This document shows positions 1 to 10,000 of a DNA stretch of 23,354 nt, piece by piece. The stretch spans positions 1 through 23,354 of IMG/VR virus record IMGVR_UViG_3300025889_000977; one strand, 5' to 3'. This DNA is from a virus. Every line of letters starts with the position of its first letter. Within the stretch, counting starts at the first letter, position 1. The translations under genes and the position numbers were made by a program. The notes under the pieces are model-generated. The model worked only from the letters and a program-made list of their open reading frames with translations. It was not told the DNA's origin and did no database searches.

Positions 1-162
1 TATCCTTGGTTTGCACCTCAGATGCAAGTCTTCGAGTCTGGTGAGGTTCAGGACATGTGTGGTGAGGATGTCAGCTTCTGTCTCGATGCAAAGAAAGCAG
101 GCATGGAGATCTGGTGTGATCCTCGTATCCGTGTGGGGCATGAAAAAACTCGCGTCATCTGA
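1..162 (+). CDS. Glycosyltransferase-like protein, C-terminal fragment (5' end outside window)
   Basis: Frame 1 is open from the window edge to a TGA at 160-162, giving the last 53 residues of a protein. The fragment contains GEDVSFCLDAKKAG followed by DPRIRVGHEKT. This resembles the end of the catalytic domain in GT-A type (family 2-like) glycosyltransferases, where an acidic E-D pair followed by F-C-x-x-A/R-x-A/K-x-G contributes to acceptor or metal binding and a late G-H histidine follows. The likely role is transfer of a sugar onto a phage or host surface component, but the donor-binding half is not in the window and the substrate cannot be inferred. It overlaps the next gene by 23 nt. 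Arginines use CGT/CGC, unlike the structural genes downstream. Family assignment is moderately sure; specificity is unknown. Confidence 0.7.
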   Translation, partial: YPWFAPQMQVFESGEVQDMCGEDVSFCLDAKKAGMEIWCDPRIRVGHEKTRVI

Positions 163-319
163 GGGAGTTTTTAGAGTTTGTGTCGAAGGGCGCGTAGTCT
201 TCTCGGGTAATGAGGATGAAGCCCTTGACATGATCCAGGACCTCTCTGTACAATACTTTGAAACGGGTTCACCTGACCCGTCTACCATCACCTTAGAAAA
301 AATTCCTGAGAATGGCTAA
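140..319 (+). CDS. Conserved-looking small protein, 59 aa, unknown function
   Basis: I place the start at the ATG at 140, inside the 3' end of the glycosyltransferase-like gene. The reading frame extends further upstream, but those residues would lie wholly on top of that gene and look like a shadow translation. The 59-aa product begins MKKLASSEGVF, has an alternating hydrophobic stretch (VCVEGRVVFSG), then an acidic helix-like segment (NEDEALDMIQDLSVQYF) and a polar tail. No motif is recognisable. The layout, a short beta hairpin followed by an amphipathic helix, is common among small T4-like cyanophage proteins of unknown role. It overlaps the glycosyltransferase-like gene by 23 nt and the next gene by 8 nt, so it is probably co-transcribed and coupled. 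Confidence 0.72.
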   Translation: MKKLASSEGVFRVCVEGRVVFSGNEDEALDMIQDLSVQYFETGSPDPSTITLEKIPENG

Positions 320-458
320 ACTGAAAGCATCCCTTACAGGGAAAACAATTATTCAATCGAAACCGAAGAATACTCGACAGGGCTGCGGTCAACACACTAA
401 ATATGCCGCAACTTCACGAAACAAAGCACGTAAGCGTTACCGAGGTCAAGGAAAATGA
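312..458 (+). CDS. 48-aa strongly cationic protein, unknown function
   Basis: The frame runs from ATG at 312 to TGA at 456-458. It overlaps the upstream gene by 8 nt and the ferredoxin start by 4 nt (ATGA arrangement). The product has 9 lysines and 5 arginines in 48 residues and no aspartate or glutamate at all. Its last 13 residues ([13 protein letters not shown]) resemble the basic tails of ribosomal or other RNA-binding proteins. There is one cysteine (C25, in RQGCGQH). I infer nucleic-acid binding from composition alone and name no function. The overlaps on both sides and the clean charge pattern argue that it is a real gene rather than chance. Confidence 0.75.
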   Translation: MAKLKASLTGKTIIQSKPKNTRQGCGQHTKYAATSRNKARKRYRGQGK

Positions 459-742
459 GTTATAACATCGAACTTCGTACTCCAGAAGGAACCGTAAACA
501 TCACCTGTGATGAAGACACCTACATCCTCGATGCAGCAGAAGAACAAGGAGTTGATCTTCCATATAGTTGCCGTGCTGGTGCATGTTCTTCTTGCGCCGG
601 TAAGGTTCTTGAAGGAACTCTGGATAACGAGGATCAAACCTTCCTTGATGATGAACAAATGGAAGCCGGTTACGCACTCCTTTGCGTGGCTTATCCAACT
701 AGTGATCTTGTCATTCAAACGGATGCTGAAGAGGAACTCTAA
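455..742 (+). CDS. petF: Plant-type [2Fe-2S] ferredoxin
   Basis: The product is a 95-aa soluble one-electron carrier. The cluster ligands are visible as C39, C44 and C47 in CRAGACSSC, with C77 in ALLCVAYP. This is the C-x4-C-x2-C-x29-C spacing of photosynthetic ferredoxins, and the length matches the family. The C-terminus is acidic, as expected for docking to ferredoxin-dependent reductases. Cyanophage ferredoxins are known accessory genes; the one in phage P-SSM2 can supply electrons to the phage phycobilin synthase PebS. No bilin reductase or other obvious partner lies in this window, so the electron acceptor here is unknown. An AAGGA sequence a few bases before the ATG can serve as the ribosome binding site. 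The gene overlaps its upstream neighbour by 4 nt and its downstream neighbour by 1 nt. Confidence 0.97.
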   Translation: MSYNIELRTPEGTVNITCDEDTYILDAAEEQGVDLPYSCRAGACSSCAGKVLEGTLDNEDQTFLDDEQMEAGYALLCVAYPTSDLVIQTDAEEEL

Positions 743-834
743 TGGCTCCAAGGTACATTCATAAAAATGGTAAATCCTATATTGATAAAAGGACACTACC
801 AAAAAAGAATAAACCAAAGAGAAAGAAAAAATGA
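742..834 (+). CDS. 30-aa strongly cationic peptide, unknown function
   Basis: The ATG at 742 shares its A with the TAA stop of ferredoxin (TAATG), and a GAGGA sequence at 731-735 lies at good Shine-Dalgarno distance. This is one of the clearer ribosome binding sites in the window. The peptide ends at TGA 832-834, which overlaps the next start (ATGA). Ten lysines and three arginines in 30 residues, against a single aspartate, make it extremely basic, with the charge concentrated in the second half (PKKNKPKRKKK). No family is recognised. The good ribosome binding site and the overlaps at both ends support it as a real translated ORF; a role as a coupling leader for the next gene is the main alternative. 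Confidence 0.62.
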   Translation: MAPRYIHKNGKSYIDKRTLPKKNKPKRKKK

Positions 835-1535
835 GTCAACTAGTCGTCAATCTCCCTCCACAGAAAGTCTGGGTTCGTAAAGAATACCTCAGAGACCTAC
901 AGGACGGTCATGGCGAGTTTGTAGAAGGCGTCTGGGTGTCGGCTAAGTCGATACCTGGGCGCGCATTTTATTTTGAGACATACTTGCCTGAATATGCAGC
1001 AATGTATGATAAACTCCCTATCAGTGCATTTGTGTCCCGTCCAGAGACGCCTGACCCCGATCTAGACCTTCCTAATCTACAGTTCTGGAACTGTATGGAC
1101 TATGGTGTCAGATGTATTGAGAAACAGTTCATTGGATCCATGGACTTTGAGTTGAGAACTCGCAACTATGGCTCAATGAAAGGTGAATATTTGTTTACAT
1201 TAGATAATTTCCATCCTGATGTGGACATAACTAACTGTAACGTGAGTGAAATTCCAGACGAACACAAGTCTCATAACTGCATTGAGCTTGAAAATGGTCA
1301 ATTTGCACTCTATCCAAACAACAGAATGCGTATTTTTGACCTCTCGATCACTCCAGAGGAACCAAAAATCCCCGATTTCAAAGTTTCTACCAAATATTAC
1401 CAAGTTGAGAACGGTGTAAGATGGGGTAGATTAGGTGATACGGACGAATATTTCTGGAAAACACCTGAGGAAAGTGAAATTTGTCCAAATTGCGGACAAA
1501 ATCCTTGCGATCCACGTTGTATAAACGCTGACTAG
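831..1535 (+). CDS. 234-aa protein with four-cysteine zinc-knuckle-like tail, unknown function
   Basis: The ATG at 831 overlaps the preceding stop by 4 nt and the frame ends at TAG 1533-1535. The first ~185 residues look like a globular, mostly beta protein rich in aromatic residues and prolines, with no signal peptide or membrane segment. Near the start, VWVRKEYLRDLQDGHGEF reads like a conserved binding motif, but I do not recognise the family. The C-terminus carries C218, C221, C226 and C230 (CPNCGQNPCDPRC), a C-x2-C-x4-C-x3-C arrangement that could bind one zinc. Regulatory or nucleic-acid-binding roles are possible but not shown. Arginine codons are a mix of AGA and CGN, intermediate between the genes before it and the structural genes after it. 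Confidence 0.85.
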   Translation: MSQLVVNLPPQKVWVRKEYLRDLQDGHGEFVEGVWVSAKSIPGRAFYFETYLPEYAAMYDKLPISAFVSRPETPDPDLDLPNLQFWNCMDYGVRCIEKQFIGSMDFELRTRNYGSMKGEYLFTLDNFHPDVDITNCNVSEIPDEHKSHNCIELENGQFALYPNNRMRIFDLSITPEEPKIPDFKVSTKYYQVENGVRWGRLGDTDEYFWKTPEESEICPNCGQNPCDPRCINAD

Positions 1536-1537
1536 GG

Positions 1538-1571
1538 ATAGGAACCCCTTAAAAAGTTCTGTTTTTCCTAT
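1538..1571 (+). other. Inverted repeat between two genes
   Basis: ATAGGAA at 1538-1544 is perfectly complementary to TTCCTAT at 1565-1571, separated by a 20-nt loop. It fills most of the 48-nt gap between the 234-aa and 63-aa genes. It is not followed by a T-run, so it is not a classical intrinsic terminator. It could be an mRNA end-stabilising or processing hairpin, or chance. The only other gene-free stretches in the window are even shorter. Confidence 0.3.
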
Positions 1572-1583
1572 AAAGACAGAAAA

Positions 1584-1775
1584 ATGGCTCAAAATCCAGT
1601 AGACTTAGGTCAAGATTTTATCAAAAGTGGGATGAGATTGATCACTCATCCTTCCTCTGATGCACTTTTAGACAAGGCTAAGAAGAAAAAGTACGGAGTT
1701 CCTGAAGATAGAATGTCAAGACCATGTGGAGGCGCTGGTGGTTTTGATGACTTTGTAGAGCGTTGGCATGAATAG
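1584..1775 (+). CDS. 63-aa small protein, unknown function
   Basis: The frame runs from ATG at 1584 to TAG at 1773-1775. The product starts MAQNPVDLGQDFIKSGM, has a lysine cluster (KAKKKKYG) mid-way, then a glycine-rich turn (RPCGGAGGFDDF) and ends VERWHE. No membrane segment or known motif is visible. It is the last gene before the late promoter box at 1776 and directly precedes gene 25, so it may belong to the preceding operon. There is no clear Shine-Dalgarno sequence upstream. I regard it as a real gene because of its amino-acid composition and its position filling the space exactly, but assign no function. Confidence 0.7.
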   Translation: MAQNPVDLGQDFIKSGMRLITHPSSDALLDKAKKKKYGVPEDRMSRPCGGAGGFDDFVERWHE

Positions 1776-1783
1776 TATAAATA
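1776..1783 (+). promoter_or_regulatory. T4-type late promoter box TATAAATA
   Basis: TATAAATA at 1776-1783 matches the T4 late promoter -10 element exactly. It begins one base after the TAG of the 63-aa gene and ends 23 nt before the gene 25 ATG at 1807, which leaves room for a short leader. T4 late promoters have no -35 box and are read with the phage sigma factor gp55, and cyanophages use the same motif. It most likely drives 25, 6 and the giant gene 7 as one transcript. Confidence 0.82.
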
Positions 1784-1806
1784 TAGCAGAAAAATTGTAT
1801 CGTTAG

Positions 1807-2211
1807 ATGCCTGTCGTTCGCACATCACGTCGATTTAAGGATATTTCATTGTCCTTCCGAAGGCATCCTGTAACTAATGACGTGGTTGCAATCACAAATG
1901 AGGATGCAATTAAGAGATCTGTCAGAAATCTCGTCGAAACAATTAATAATGAGAGACCATTTAACTCTTTAATTGGCTCTGAGGTAAGAAGTAGTCTCTT
2001 CGAACCTGCTGATCGTGACGTTTTGACAAGATTAGAGGTGGAAATTGAGACTTCTATTAAAAACTTTGAGCCAAGAGTGAACTTAAGGTCGGTTTTGGCA
2101 TCGCATCCACCCGATACTAATGAAATTACGGTAGAAATTACCTACGACATCATTGGATTACCGTTACCGACACAAGAAGTAACATTTATTCTTCAACCAA
2201 CTAGAGAATAA
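1807..2211 (+). CDS. 25: Baseplate wedge protein gp25
   Basis: The 134-aa product belongs to the GPW/gp25 family, the small sheath-like wedge protein of contractile tails and type VI secretion systems. Recognisable features are the helix NEDAIKRSVRNLV (residues 31-43), the NNERPFNS segment just after it, and the conserved E-P-R at residues 88-90 in NFEPRVNL, followed by a beta-strand C-terminus. In T4, gp25 attaches to the gp6-gp7-gp53 wedge core and helps seed sheath polymerisation. Length is normal for the family (T4 gp25 is about 132 aa). The gene starts 23 nt after the late promoter box and ends in TAATG, so its stop overlaps the gene 6 start. No strong Shine-Dalgarno sequence is seen. 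Some databases label this family lysozyme, which is misleading. Confidence 0.95.
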   Translation: MPVVRTSRRFKDISLSFRRHPVTNDVVAITNEDAIKRSVRNLVETINNERPFNSLIGSEVRSSLFEPADRDVLTRLEVEIETSIKNFEPRVNLRSVLASHPPDTNEITVEITYDIIGLPLPTQEVTFILQPTRE

Positions 2212-4094
2212 TGGCGTTCACTCAATATACAAACCTCGATTTTGAACAGATTAAAGCGTCTCTACGCGAATATTTGAGGTCAAACTCCAATTTTACGGAT
2301 TTTGACTTTGAAGGATCTAACCTGTCCATTCTCATTGACACTCTGGCTTATAATTCGTACATTACGAACTATAATGCCAATATGGTTGCGAATGAATCAT
2401 TTATTGATAGCGCTACTTTGCGCGAAAATGTCGTAGCTTTAGCAAGAAATATCGGTTATGTACCTGCATCAAGAAGAGCCTCAACCGCAAATGTGAGTTT
2501 TTTCGTTGATCTGGGGTCAGGAACCACTAAATCTAGTGTAACCCTCAAGGCGGGTCTTGTGGCCGTCGGAGATTTTGCAAATACGAACTATACCTTTGCA
2601 ATCTCTGAAGATGTAACTTCTCCAGTTGTTGATGGAATTGCATCTTTCACATTAGACATCAAACAGGGAACATATCTCACCAAAGAATTCACTGTAGATA
2701 CCGCTCAGTCAAATCAAAGATACATTCTTCCAAACCCATTTATTGATACTTCAACACTTGTAGTCAAAGTAAAGGATACTAACTCTTCATCTACTGAAAA
2801 GACCTATTCAATGGTCGATAATATCGTTGGTATCAAGACTACTTCTGAAGTTTTCCTAATCCAAGAAGTTCAGGACGAAAAATATGAAATTCTGTTCGGT
2901 GATGGGGTAATTGGCAAGAAGTTATCCTCTGGAAATGTAGTCAAAGCCTCTTATGTTGTCTGTGATGGACAAAATGGTAATGGCGTAGCTAACTTTGCCT
3001 TTGCTGGTAAGTTGGTCAATAACGATGGTGGACTGATTACCACTGGAATTTCCGATATCACCACAAATCAACCATCAAGAAATGGTGCGGAGATTGAAAA
3101 CATCAGCACAATCAAAAATCTAGCACCAAGAGTATACGCATCTCAATATCGTGCTGTTACTGCGAATGACTATGAAGCAATCATTCCCACAATTTACTCA
3201 AATGCAGAAAGCGTAACTGCATATGGCGGTGAAGAATCAACTCCACCTCAGTTTGGTAAGGTATTTGTCTCTATCAAACCCAAAATGGGTCAGTTTGTCT
3301 CTGATTTCGATAAAAGACAAATTTTGGAGAAATTGAAGGGTTATTCTGTAGCTGGAATTAGACCAGAAATTATCGATCTCAAGTATCTGTTTGTTGAGAT
3401 TGATAGTACTGTTTATTATAACTCAAACATGACCTCAAGTACCTCTGTTTTGAGGACAAAAGTAATCAATTCTTTGAATACCTATTCAAACTCTTCGGAT
3501 TTGAACAAGTTTGGTGGCAGATTTAAGTACAGTAAGGCTCAAAGAATTATTGATGATACTGATACTGCGATTACATCAAATATTACAAAGGTAATTATTC
3601 GTAGAGACCTTGAAGCTGACACTGCAAACTTTGCTCAGTATGAACTTTGTTATGGTAACAAGTTCCACAATCGTAGAGAGGGTTATAACATCAAATCTAC
3701 TGGATTTACTGTAGATGGGATTAGAGGAACTCTTTATATGAGTGATGCTTATGTAAGTGAGACCAGAGGAAGAATTTTCTTGTTTAGATTAAGTTCAACT
3801 GGTGTAGTTGAAATCGTAAGAAGTAATATTGGAACCGTTAGATATGACACTGGTGAAATCCTTATAGATACAATAAGGATTTTGTCAACAGTTAAACCGA
3901 ACAATGTAATTGAAGTTCAAGCCATTCCCGAATCTAACGATATCATTGGTTTGAGAGATCTTTATGTTCAACTTTCTGTTGCCAATAGTACCATTAGTAC
4001 AGTTGAAGACTTAATTTCGACAGGCGCTGATACATCAGGTACTAGGTTTATCTCCACTTCTAGCTTCTCCAACGGAAAATATATTAGACAGTAA
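2211..4094 (+). CDS. 6: Baseplate wedge protein gp6
   Basis: The 627-aa product is close to T4 gp6 (about 660 aa), the wedge protein that dimerises to knit six wedges into the baseplate inner ring and is related to the gpJ family. The N-terminal region (about residues 30-90) has the family pattern of DFEGSNLSILIDTLAYNSY followed by ANESFIDSATLREN and a GYVP loop. A second conserved block lies at about 291-326, with N-G-A-E then APRVYASQYRAVTANDYEAI, as in gp6/gpJ proteins. The remainder is beta-rich. The gene is flanked by TAATG overlaps with 25 and with the giant gene, which implies translational coupling and controlled stoichiometry. Nothing appears broken or inserted, in contrast to its two large neighbours. 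Confidence 0.94.
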   Translation: MAFTQYTNLDFEQIKASLREYLRSNSNFTDFDFEGSNLSILIDTLAYNSYITNYNANMVANESFIDSATLRENVVALARNIGYVPASRRASTANVSFFVDLGSGTTKSSVTLKAGLVAVGDFANTNYTFAISEDVTSPVVDGIASFTLDIKQGTYLTKEFTVDTAQSNQRYILPNPFIDTSTLVVKVKDTNSSSTEKTYSMVDNIVGIKTTSEVFLIQEVQDEKYEILFGDGVIGKKLSSGNVVKASYVVCDGQNGNGVANFAFAGKLVNNDGGLITTGISDITTNQPSRNGAEIENISTIKNLAPRVYASQYRAVTANDYEAIIPTIYSNAESVTAYGGEESTPPQFGKVFVSIKPKMGQFVSDFDKRQILEKLKGYSVAGIRPEIIDLKYLFVEIDSTVYYNSNMTSSTSVLRTKVINSLNTYSNSSDLNKFGGRFKYSKAQRIIDDTDTAITSNITKVIIRRDLEADTANFAQYELCYGNKFHNRREGYNIKSTGFTVDGIRGTLYMSDAYVSETRGRIFLFRLSSTGVVEIVRSNIGTVRYDTGEILIDTIRILSTVKPNNVIEVQAIPESNDIIGLRDLYVQLSVANSTISTVEDLISTGADTSGTRFISTSSFSNGKYIRQ

Positions 4095-7000
4095 TGATCG
4101 ACACCGCTTCCAAGAAAGTCCAGATCAATCAGATCGTTAGAAGTCAATTACCTTCTTTTGTTCAAGAAGAAAGTCCATTATTTATTGATTTCTTAAAACA
4201 GTACTACCTTGCACAAGAATACCAAGGTGGTCCAATTGATATCATTACGAATTTAAATGAATATCAAAAGGTAGAGACTTTCAGTGGTAACGATAATCTC
4301 ATTGGATTTACTACTTGCACAAGTGCAGTAACTTCTTATGATGATACTATCAGTGTGACTTCTACGGCTGGATGGCCGCAGAAATATGGTCTTTTAAAGA
4401 TCGGTGATGAAATCATTACATATACGGGTGTAACCACAAACACGTTTACTGGGTGTATTCGTGGATTTAGTGGTGTAGAAAGCCTTCATAAGTCAAATCA
4501 ACCAGAAAGTCTGGTATTTACGTCTTCTACAGCAACAGATCACATCTCATCATCTAGAGTTGAGAATTTAAGTAATCTGTTCTTAAGAGAATTTTGGAAA
4601 AAAACCAAAGAACAGTTTTTACCTGGATTTGAAGATAGAGCTCTCAACAACTCTGTAGACAAGGCAAACTTTTTACGTCAGGCAAAAGATTTTTATGCTT
4701 CGAAGGGAACTGATGAAGCTGTAAAAATTCTTTTTAACGTTCTCTACAATGAGAGATCGGAAGTTATCAAACCAATTGAATATTTGATCGCACCATCTGA
4801 TGCAGACTATGTTGTAACTGATGATTTAATTGCAGAAGCTATTAGTGGTGATCCAATAAAGGTCATTGGACAGACTTTGTACCAAACTGGTAACGAAGGA
4901 GTAACTGGTTCGATATTTAATGTTCAGAGATATCAAAAGAACAACAAAGAGTACTACATTATAAGTTTAAGTAAAGGATCTGAAACTGGTGAGTTTGTTG
5001 TAACTGGATCTTCTACTTTATTAAAAAATGTAGCTATTGGTGCCACTGTGGTAACCGTAGATTCAACTCTTGGTTTTGAAAACACGGGCTCACTGTACGT
5101 TGGTGCTGGACAAACGGTAGGAATTGCTACTTATACAAGTAAGTCTTCAAATCAGTTCTTTGGTGTAACAGGTATCACATCAGCTTACTCTGATGGGGAA
5201 TTTGTACGAGGACTGAGAACTGTATATGCATTTGAAGATGGTGATTCTACAAAACCAGTTTATTTCCGTCTGACCTCAGTTGTTTCTGGTGTTGATCTGA
5301 ATGATGTTGGTTATTTGCGTTCAGGTGATATTATTAAACCAAAAACTTTAGGTCATGTATCTCCAGCTAACAACTACAGATTGAATTCTTGGTTGCATAA
5401 CTTAAAAACCAAAACAAAAGTTGCAAAAAGAGTTGATACTAACAAGTCGGTTATTGATACAGTAACTAACAATGTTACTACTGTTAGCCCACACCTTCTT
5501 CAGTTGGATGATTCGGTAACTCTTGTTGATGAGAGTTCTGCAATTCCATCAAACGTTGAAGGAACAGTAAGTCAAATTATTAGTTCACTGGAATTTAAGA
5601 TTAATATAACTTCTGGTTCTATTAATACATCTAAAACATATAGTGTAAGAAGAAATCTTAATTTTGCATCTAGCAATTCTGCATCGAATAGTGTATCTGC
5701 ATTCTTATCAAATGTTCAGAATACTTATTCTGATGTCGATGGACAAAAGTTCTATGTAACTTCTGGATCTTTACCATCATATAGAATCTATGCAACTGAC
5801 AGAAGAAAAACTTTTGAATCAAGTGATGTAAGTGGAACTCGTATTAGCATTACTAATCATGGATTCTATAATGGAGATCTGATTAAGTATTCACCAGTTT
5901 CAATTGGAACTAGTGCGATTGGTGGACTAACAACGGGAACCACGTATGCAGTAACCAGAATTGATACTGATACTATTTCACTTTCAAATAGTTTGTCTGA
6001 TGCATATTCGAAGAGATTTATCTCTCTTTCTGGAGCCGGGACAACTCACTTTGTTCTCCCATTAGAACTCTCTAACAAAAAACTTCAATATCAGAACTTC
6101 TTAAGAGAATTTCCCGTAACACCAGAACTTAAAGAGTTTGATAAACCTCTTAAGAATGAAAATATTGGAATGTTCAATAATGGTGTTGAAATTTTTTCAA
6201 ATAGATCTGGAGATTCAATTTACTATGGCTCTGTAGAAAATATTGATGTTGAAAATGGTGGATCTGGATATGATGTAATCAACTCACCAAATATTCACAT
6301 TGGTGATACGGTTGGTTCTGGAGCTACTGCATACGCAGTTGTTGAAAACGGAACTTTCAAGTCTATTGAGTTGCTTTATGGTGGATATGATATTAAAAAA
6401 GTTCCTTCCGTAAAAATTACTGGTGGTAATGGATCTGGCGCAACGGCTTCTGCAAGACTTAGACCACAGAGAAATACGAAAACATTTAATGCTGACATTG
6501 ATGTCAATATTTCTGGAAATCAAATTATATTCGGATCAAATCATCTCTTCTTTAACGGAGAATCTGTAGTTTATACTAAGGCGGATAACTACGCATCTGT
6601 TGGTGGTCTTGTTAATGGTTCACTGTATTATGTTCATAAAGTAAGTGACACCATCGTTCAATTGATGAACACATATGATGACGCTTTGGCTGGATTAAAT
6701 CCAATTAACTTGACAAGTAAGTCCGCTGGTACTAATACACTTAAAGCCACAACAGAAAGAAACGTAATTGATAAAATTGTAATTGAAAATTCTGGATCAG
6801 GATATTCAAACAGAAAAACTACAGTAAATTCTGTAATCTATCCACCATCTTCAATTTCTGATGATATTAGAAGTGGCATTAATACATCCGATGACTATGT
6901 GTACTTTAGAAATCATGGATTTGAATCTGGAGATCTTATTGAGTATTCTTCAAGTGGAAGTGTAATTGGTGGCCTTTCTGCATCAACCAATTATTACGTT

Positions 7001-10000
7001 ATTAAAGTAGACACAAACAGATTTAGAGTTGCTGATGCTGGTATTGGTACAACATCTACAACTCAAAACTTTGATAAGAATAGTTTTGTTGATTTAAGAT
7101 CTGTTGGAGCTGGTACACACACATTTAAGTATCCAGATATCAATGTAAGTATTGATGTAATTTCTGGTGTTGCAAATACTTCTATTTCCAGTCCAAGAGT
7201 TAGACCTGTCTGCACTGGATCAATAAGTGATGTTCAAATCACAAGTGTTGGAAGTGGATATGGTGTAACTGATACATTTAACGTACATAGAAGACCCAAT
7301 GTAACCATTTCTAATGGTAGTGGAGCTGAGATTGATGTTGTTGTTCTGAATGGTGAAATCAATCAGGCTTTAATCAAGACTGGTGGTAGTGGATATGCAA
7401 CTCCTCCAACATTAACTGTCAACGGAAGTGGAAAGTATGCAAAACTTGTTCCTACGGTTACTAATGGCGTCATTACATCTGTAAGTATTGTAGATAAAGG
7501 TGCTGGTTATTTTCAGAGAGACACTACTATTACAGTTACACCTGTTGGTAGTGGTGCTAAGTTTAGAGCTGATGTCAAGAAGTGGGATGTTGATTTTGTA
7601 CAGAAGTACAAAAAGACTATCAATGAAAATGATGATGGTATTATTATTCCAAGTCAAAATACGGACTATGGAAGTAAGTACTCTCATGCGTATTTGCCAA
7701 GGAAACTGAGATTGCTTCTTGGTGATAATATTGAAAGTAATTTTGTAGAAAAGTCAACAGTTTCTCACTCACCTATTGTTGGTTGGGCTTATGATGGATC
7801 GCCTATCTATGGACCATATGGATATTCGTCAGCAACTGGTGGAACTGTTCGTAGATTGATCCCAAGTTATACTTTAGACACTAAGTCGAATAGACCACCA
7901 ACGACTGTATATCCTCTTGGATTCTTCGTGAATGATTGGAACTACACAGCTGATGGTGACCTAGATGAGTATAATGGTAGATTCTGTAAGACACCAGAAT
8001 ACCCCAATGGTGTATATGCATATTTCTGCACAATTAATGCATCAAACAGTTCCGAAATCCCATTTGTAAGTAATAGAGAACCTCTGTTCCCATATATCTT
8101 GAATGGATTTAAGTTTGAGAAGAATTCATTTAATGAACAACCATCCTCCACTCAAAATCTCTCCATTCTGAACAGCGGTAATCTTGTAAGAAATACATAT
8201 CCATACAAATTTGGATTTTCTGGATCGGAATATGATTATCTTATCACCAATAATCTACAGTTTACAGAACTTGCGGTAAGATCCATCAAACCAATTGGTA
8301 TTAGTACAGTTACTGTAATTAATGGTGGTGACAGATATAAAGTTGGAGAAAGACTAGTTTTCAATAATCGGAACTCTGGTGGTAACTCTGCCTCAGCCAA
8401 AATTAAGACGGTTGTTGGAAGAGGAATCACTCAAATTTCATATACAGAAACTACGGTTGATAACATTGCATTTAATTATGATAATCAAGTTGTAACTGGT
8501 ATTGCAACAACGTCTCACAATTTATCAAACAACGATATTGTAATCGTAAGTGGTATTGGAACTGGTGAACTCAGTTTTATTGAAGGTGCAAGAACAATTG
8601 CAGTTTCCTCCGTAACAGCTAGACTTGACGTTGGTATTGGTACAAGTGGCGCAACAGGAATTACCACAACTCTCAATCTGGAACTTTCTGGGTCATCTAA
8701 TGCGATTTCCGTAGATGATGTGTTGATTGTGGGATCAACTCCCGAAAGACTTCGCGTTCTGTCTATTGATCGGGTAAACAACAAATATAGAGTTCGTCGT
8801 CAGGCAGGACTTGTAACTTCCTATGCAGCTGGTGAACTGTTGACAGTGGATCAACGGAAGTTCACTTTCATTGTTGGTGTTAAAACTGATCTGTCTATTG
8901 ATCCAAACAAGAAGATTGTATTTAATCCACAAAATTCCATCGGTATCGGGACAACAGTAGTTGTTCAGTCTGTTGCTGGGGTTGGAACAACTACTGTAAT
9001 AAGGGTAAAATCAAACGATGGAACAATACTCACAAATCATCAATTACCTCCCTCTGGCTCTACTGCAGACAACAGTATTACGATTGCAAATCATGGTTTT
9101 AGGACTGGAGAAAAATTGGTCTATGGTAGAGGACTTGTTGGAGTAGCTTTAACTGTATCAAATACTTTAAACTTAGCAAATCCATTTGATCTTGTTGATG
9201 GTCAGACTGTATATGCAGTCAATAAAGGACAAAATCTCCTTGGTATCACAACCACTCAAACTGGAATTGGAACAACATCAACATCTCTATATTTCTTACC
9301 AGTTCAAAATGATACTGGTGTAGAACACTCATTTACAACACAGAATAAAGAGTATGTTGGTTCTGTGAAGAGATATGATGTTACCGTTGGTACTTCTACT
9401 AACCACAATTTAAGAACAAGTGATAAAGTAACAGTAAATGTTCTGCCAAGTTCTACATTATCTAAATCCATTGAATATGACACTGTTGCTAGAAAAACAA
9501 TCGTAGATCCAAAGTATTTTGGAACATCGGCTGTAGGTGTTGGTACTTCAGTTTCTATTATTACAATTAGTAATCATGAATTTAAGAGTGGTGACAAAGT
9601 ACTTTATATCTCATCTAATCCAGCATCACCTCTCATCAACAAAGGCGAATATTATATTAAAAAAATTGATGATAATAGATTTAGATTATCAACAAATTAT
9701 GTTGATGCTGTAGGATTTAATAACAACTACATTGGAATTACAACCTTTGGTTCTGGTATTCATAAGATTGCAAAAATCAATCCATTGATAACTGCTACTA
9801 GAGGTAGAACCATTGGATTTGCTGTTTCTGATAGTAGCTTGTCTGATCTCAAACTTGAATTCTTTGAAGATCAAGACTTCATTAACAGATATGATGGTTT
9901 TGGAATTAGTACTGAAGTAACTAGAAGTGGAACATCTGGTTCATCTGGAGCTTTGGTAAACCTCAAACTTTCTGGAAATGTTCCACCTGTTCTGTATTAC

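Noticed and set aside
446-817. Minus-strand open frame of 123 aa opposite ferredoxin and its downstream neighbour
   Set aside because: It lies antisense to a certain gene, has no family resemblance and ends in the overlapping small genes. All other minus-strand open frames in the window are likewise antisense to long, well-supported genes.
1569-1576. TATAAAGA as a possible late promoter for the 63-aa gene
   Set aside because: It deviates from the late consensus and lies only 7 nt before the ATG, which leaves almost no leader. It also overlaps the inverted repeat arm.
1807-2211. Lysozyme function for the gp25 homologue
   Set aside because: Some family labels mention lysozyme, but no catalytic motif is present and the family is a structural baseplate component.
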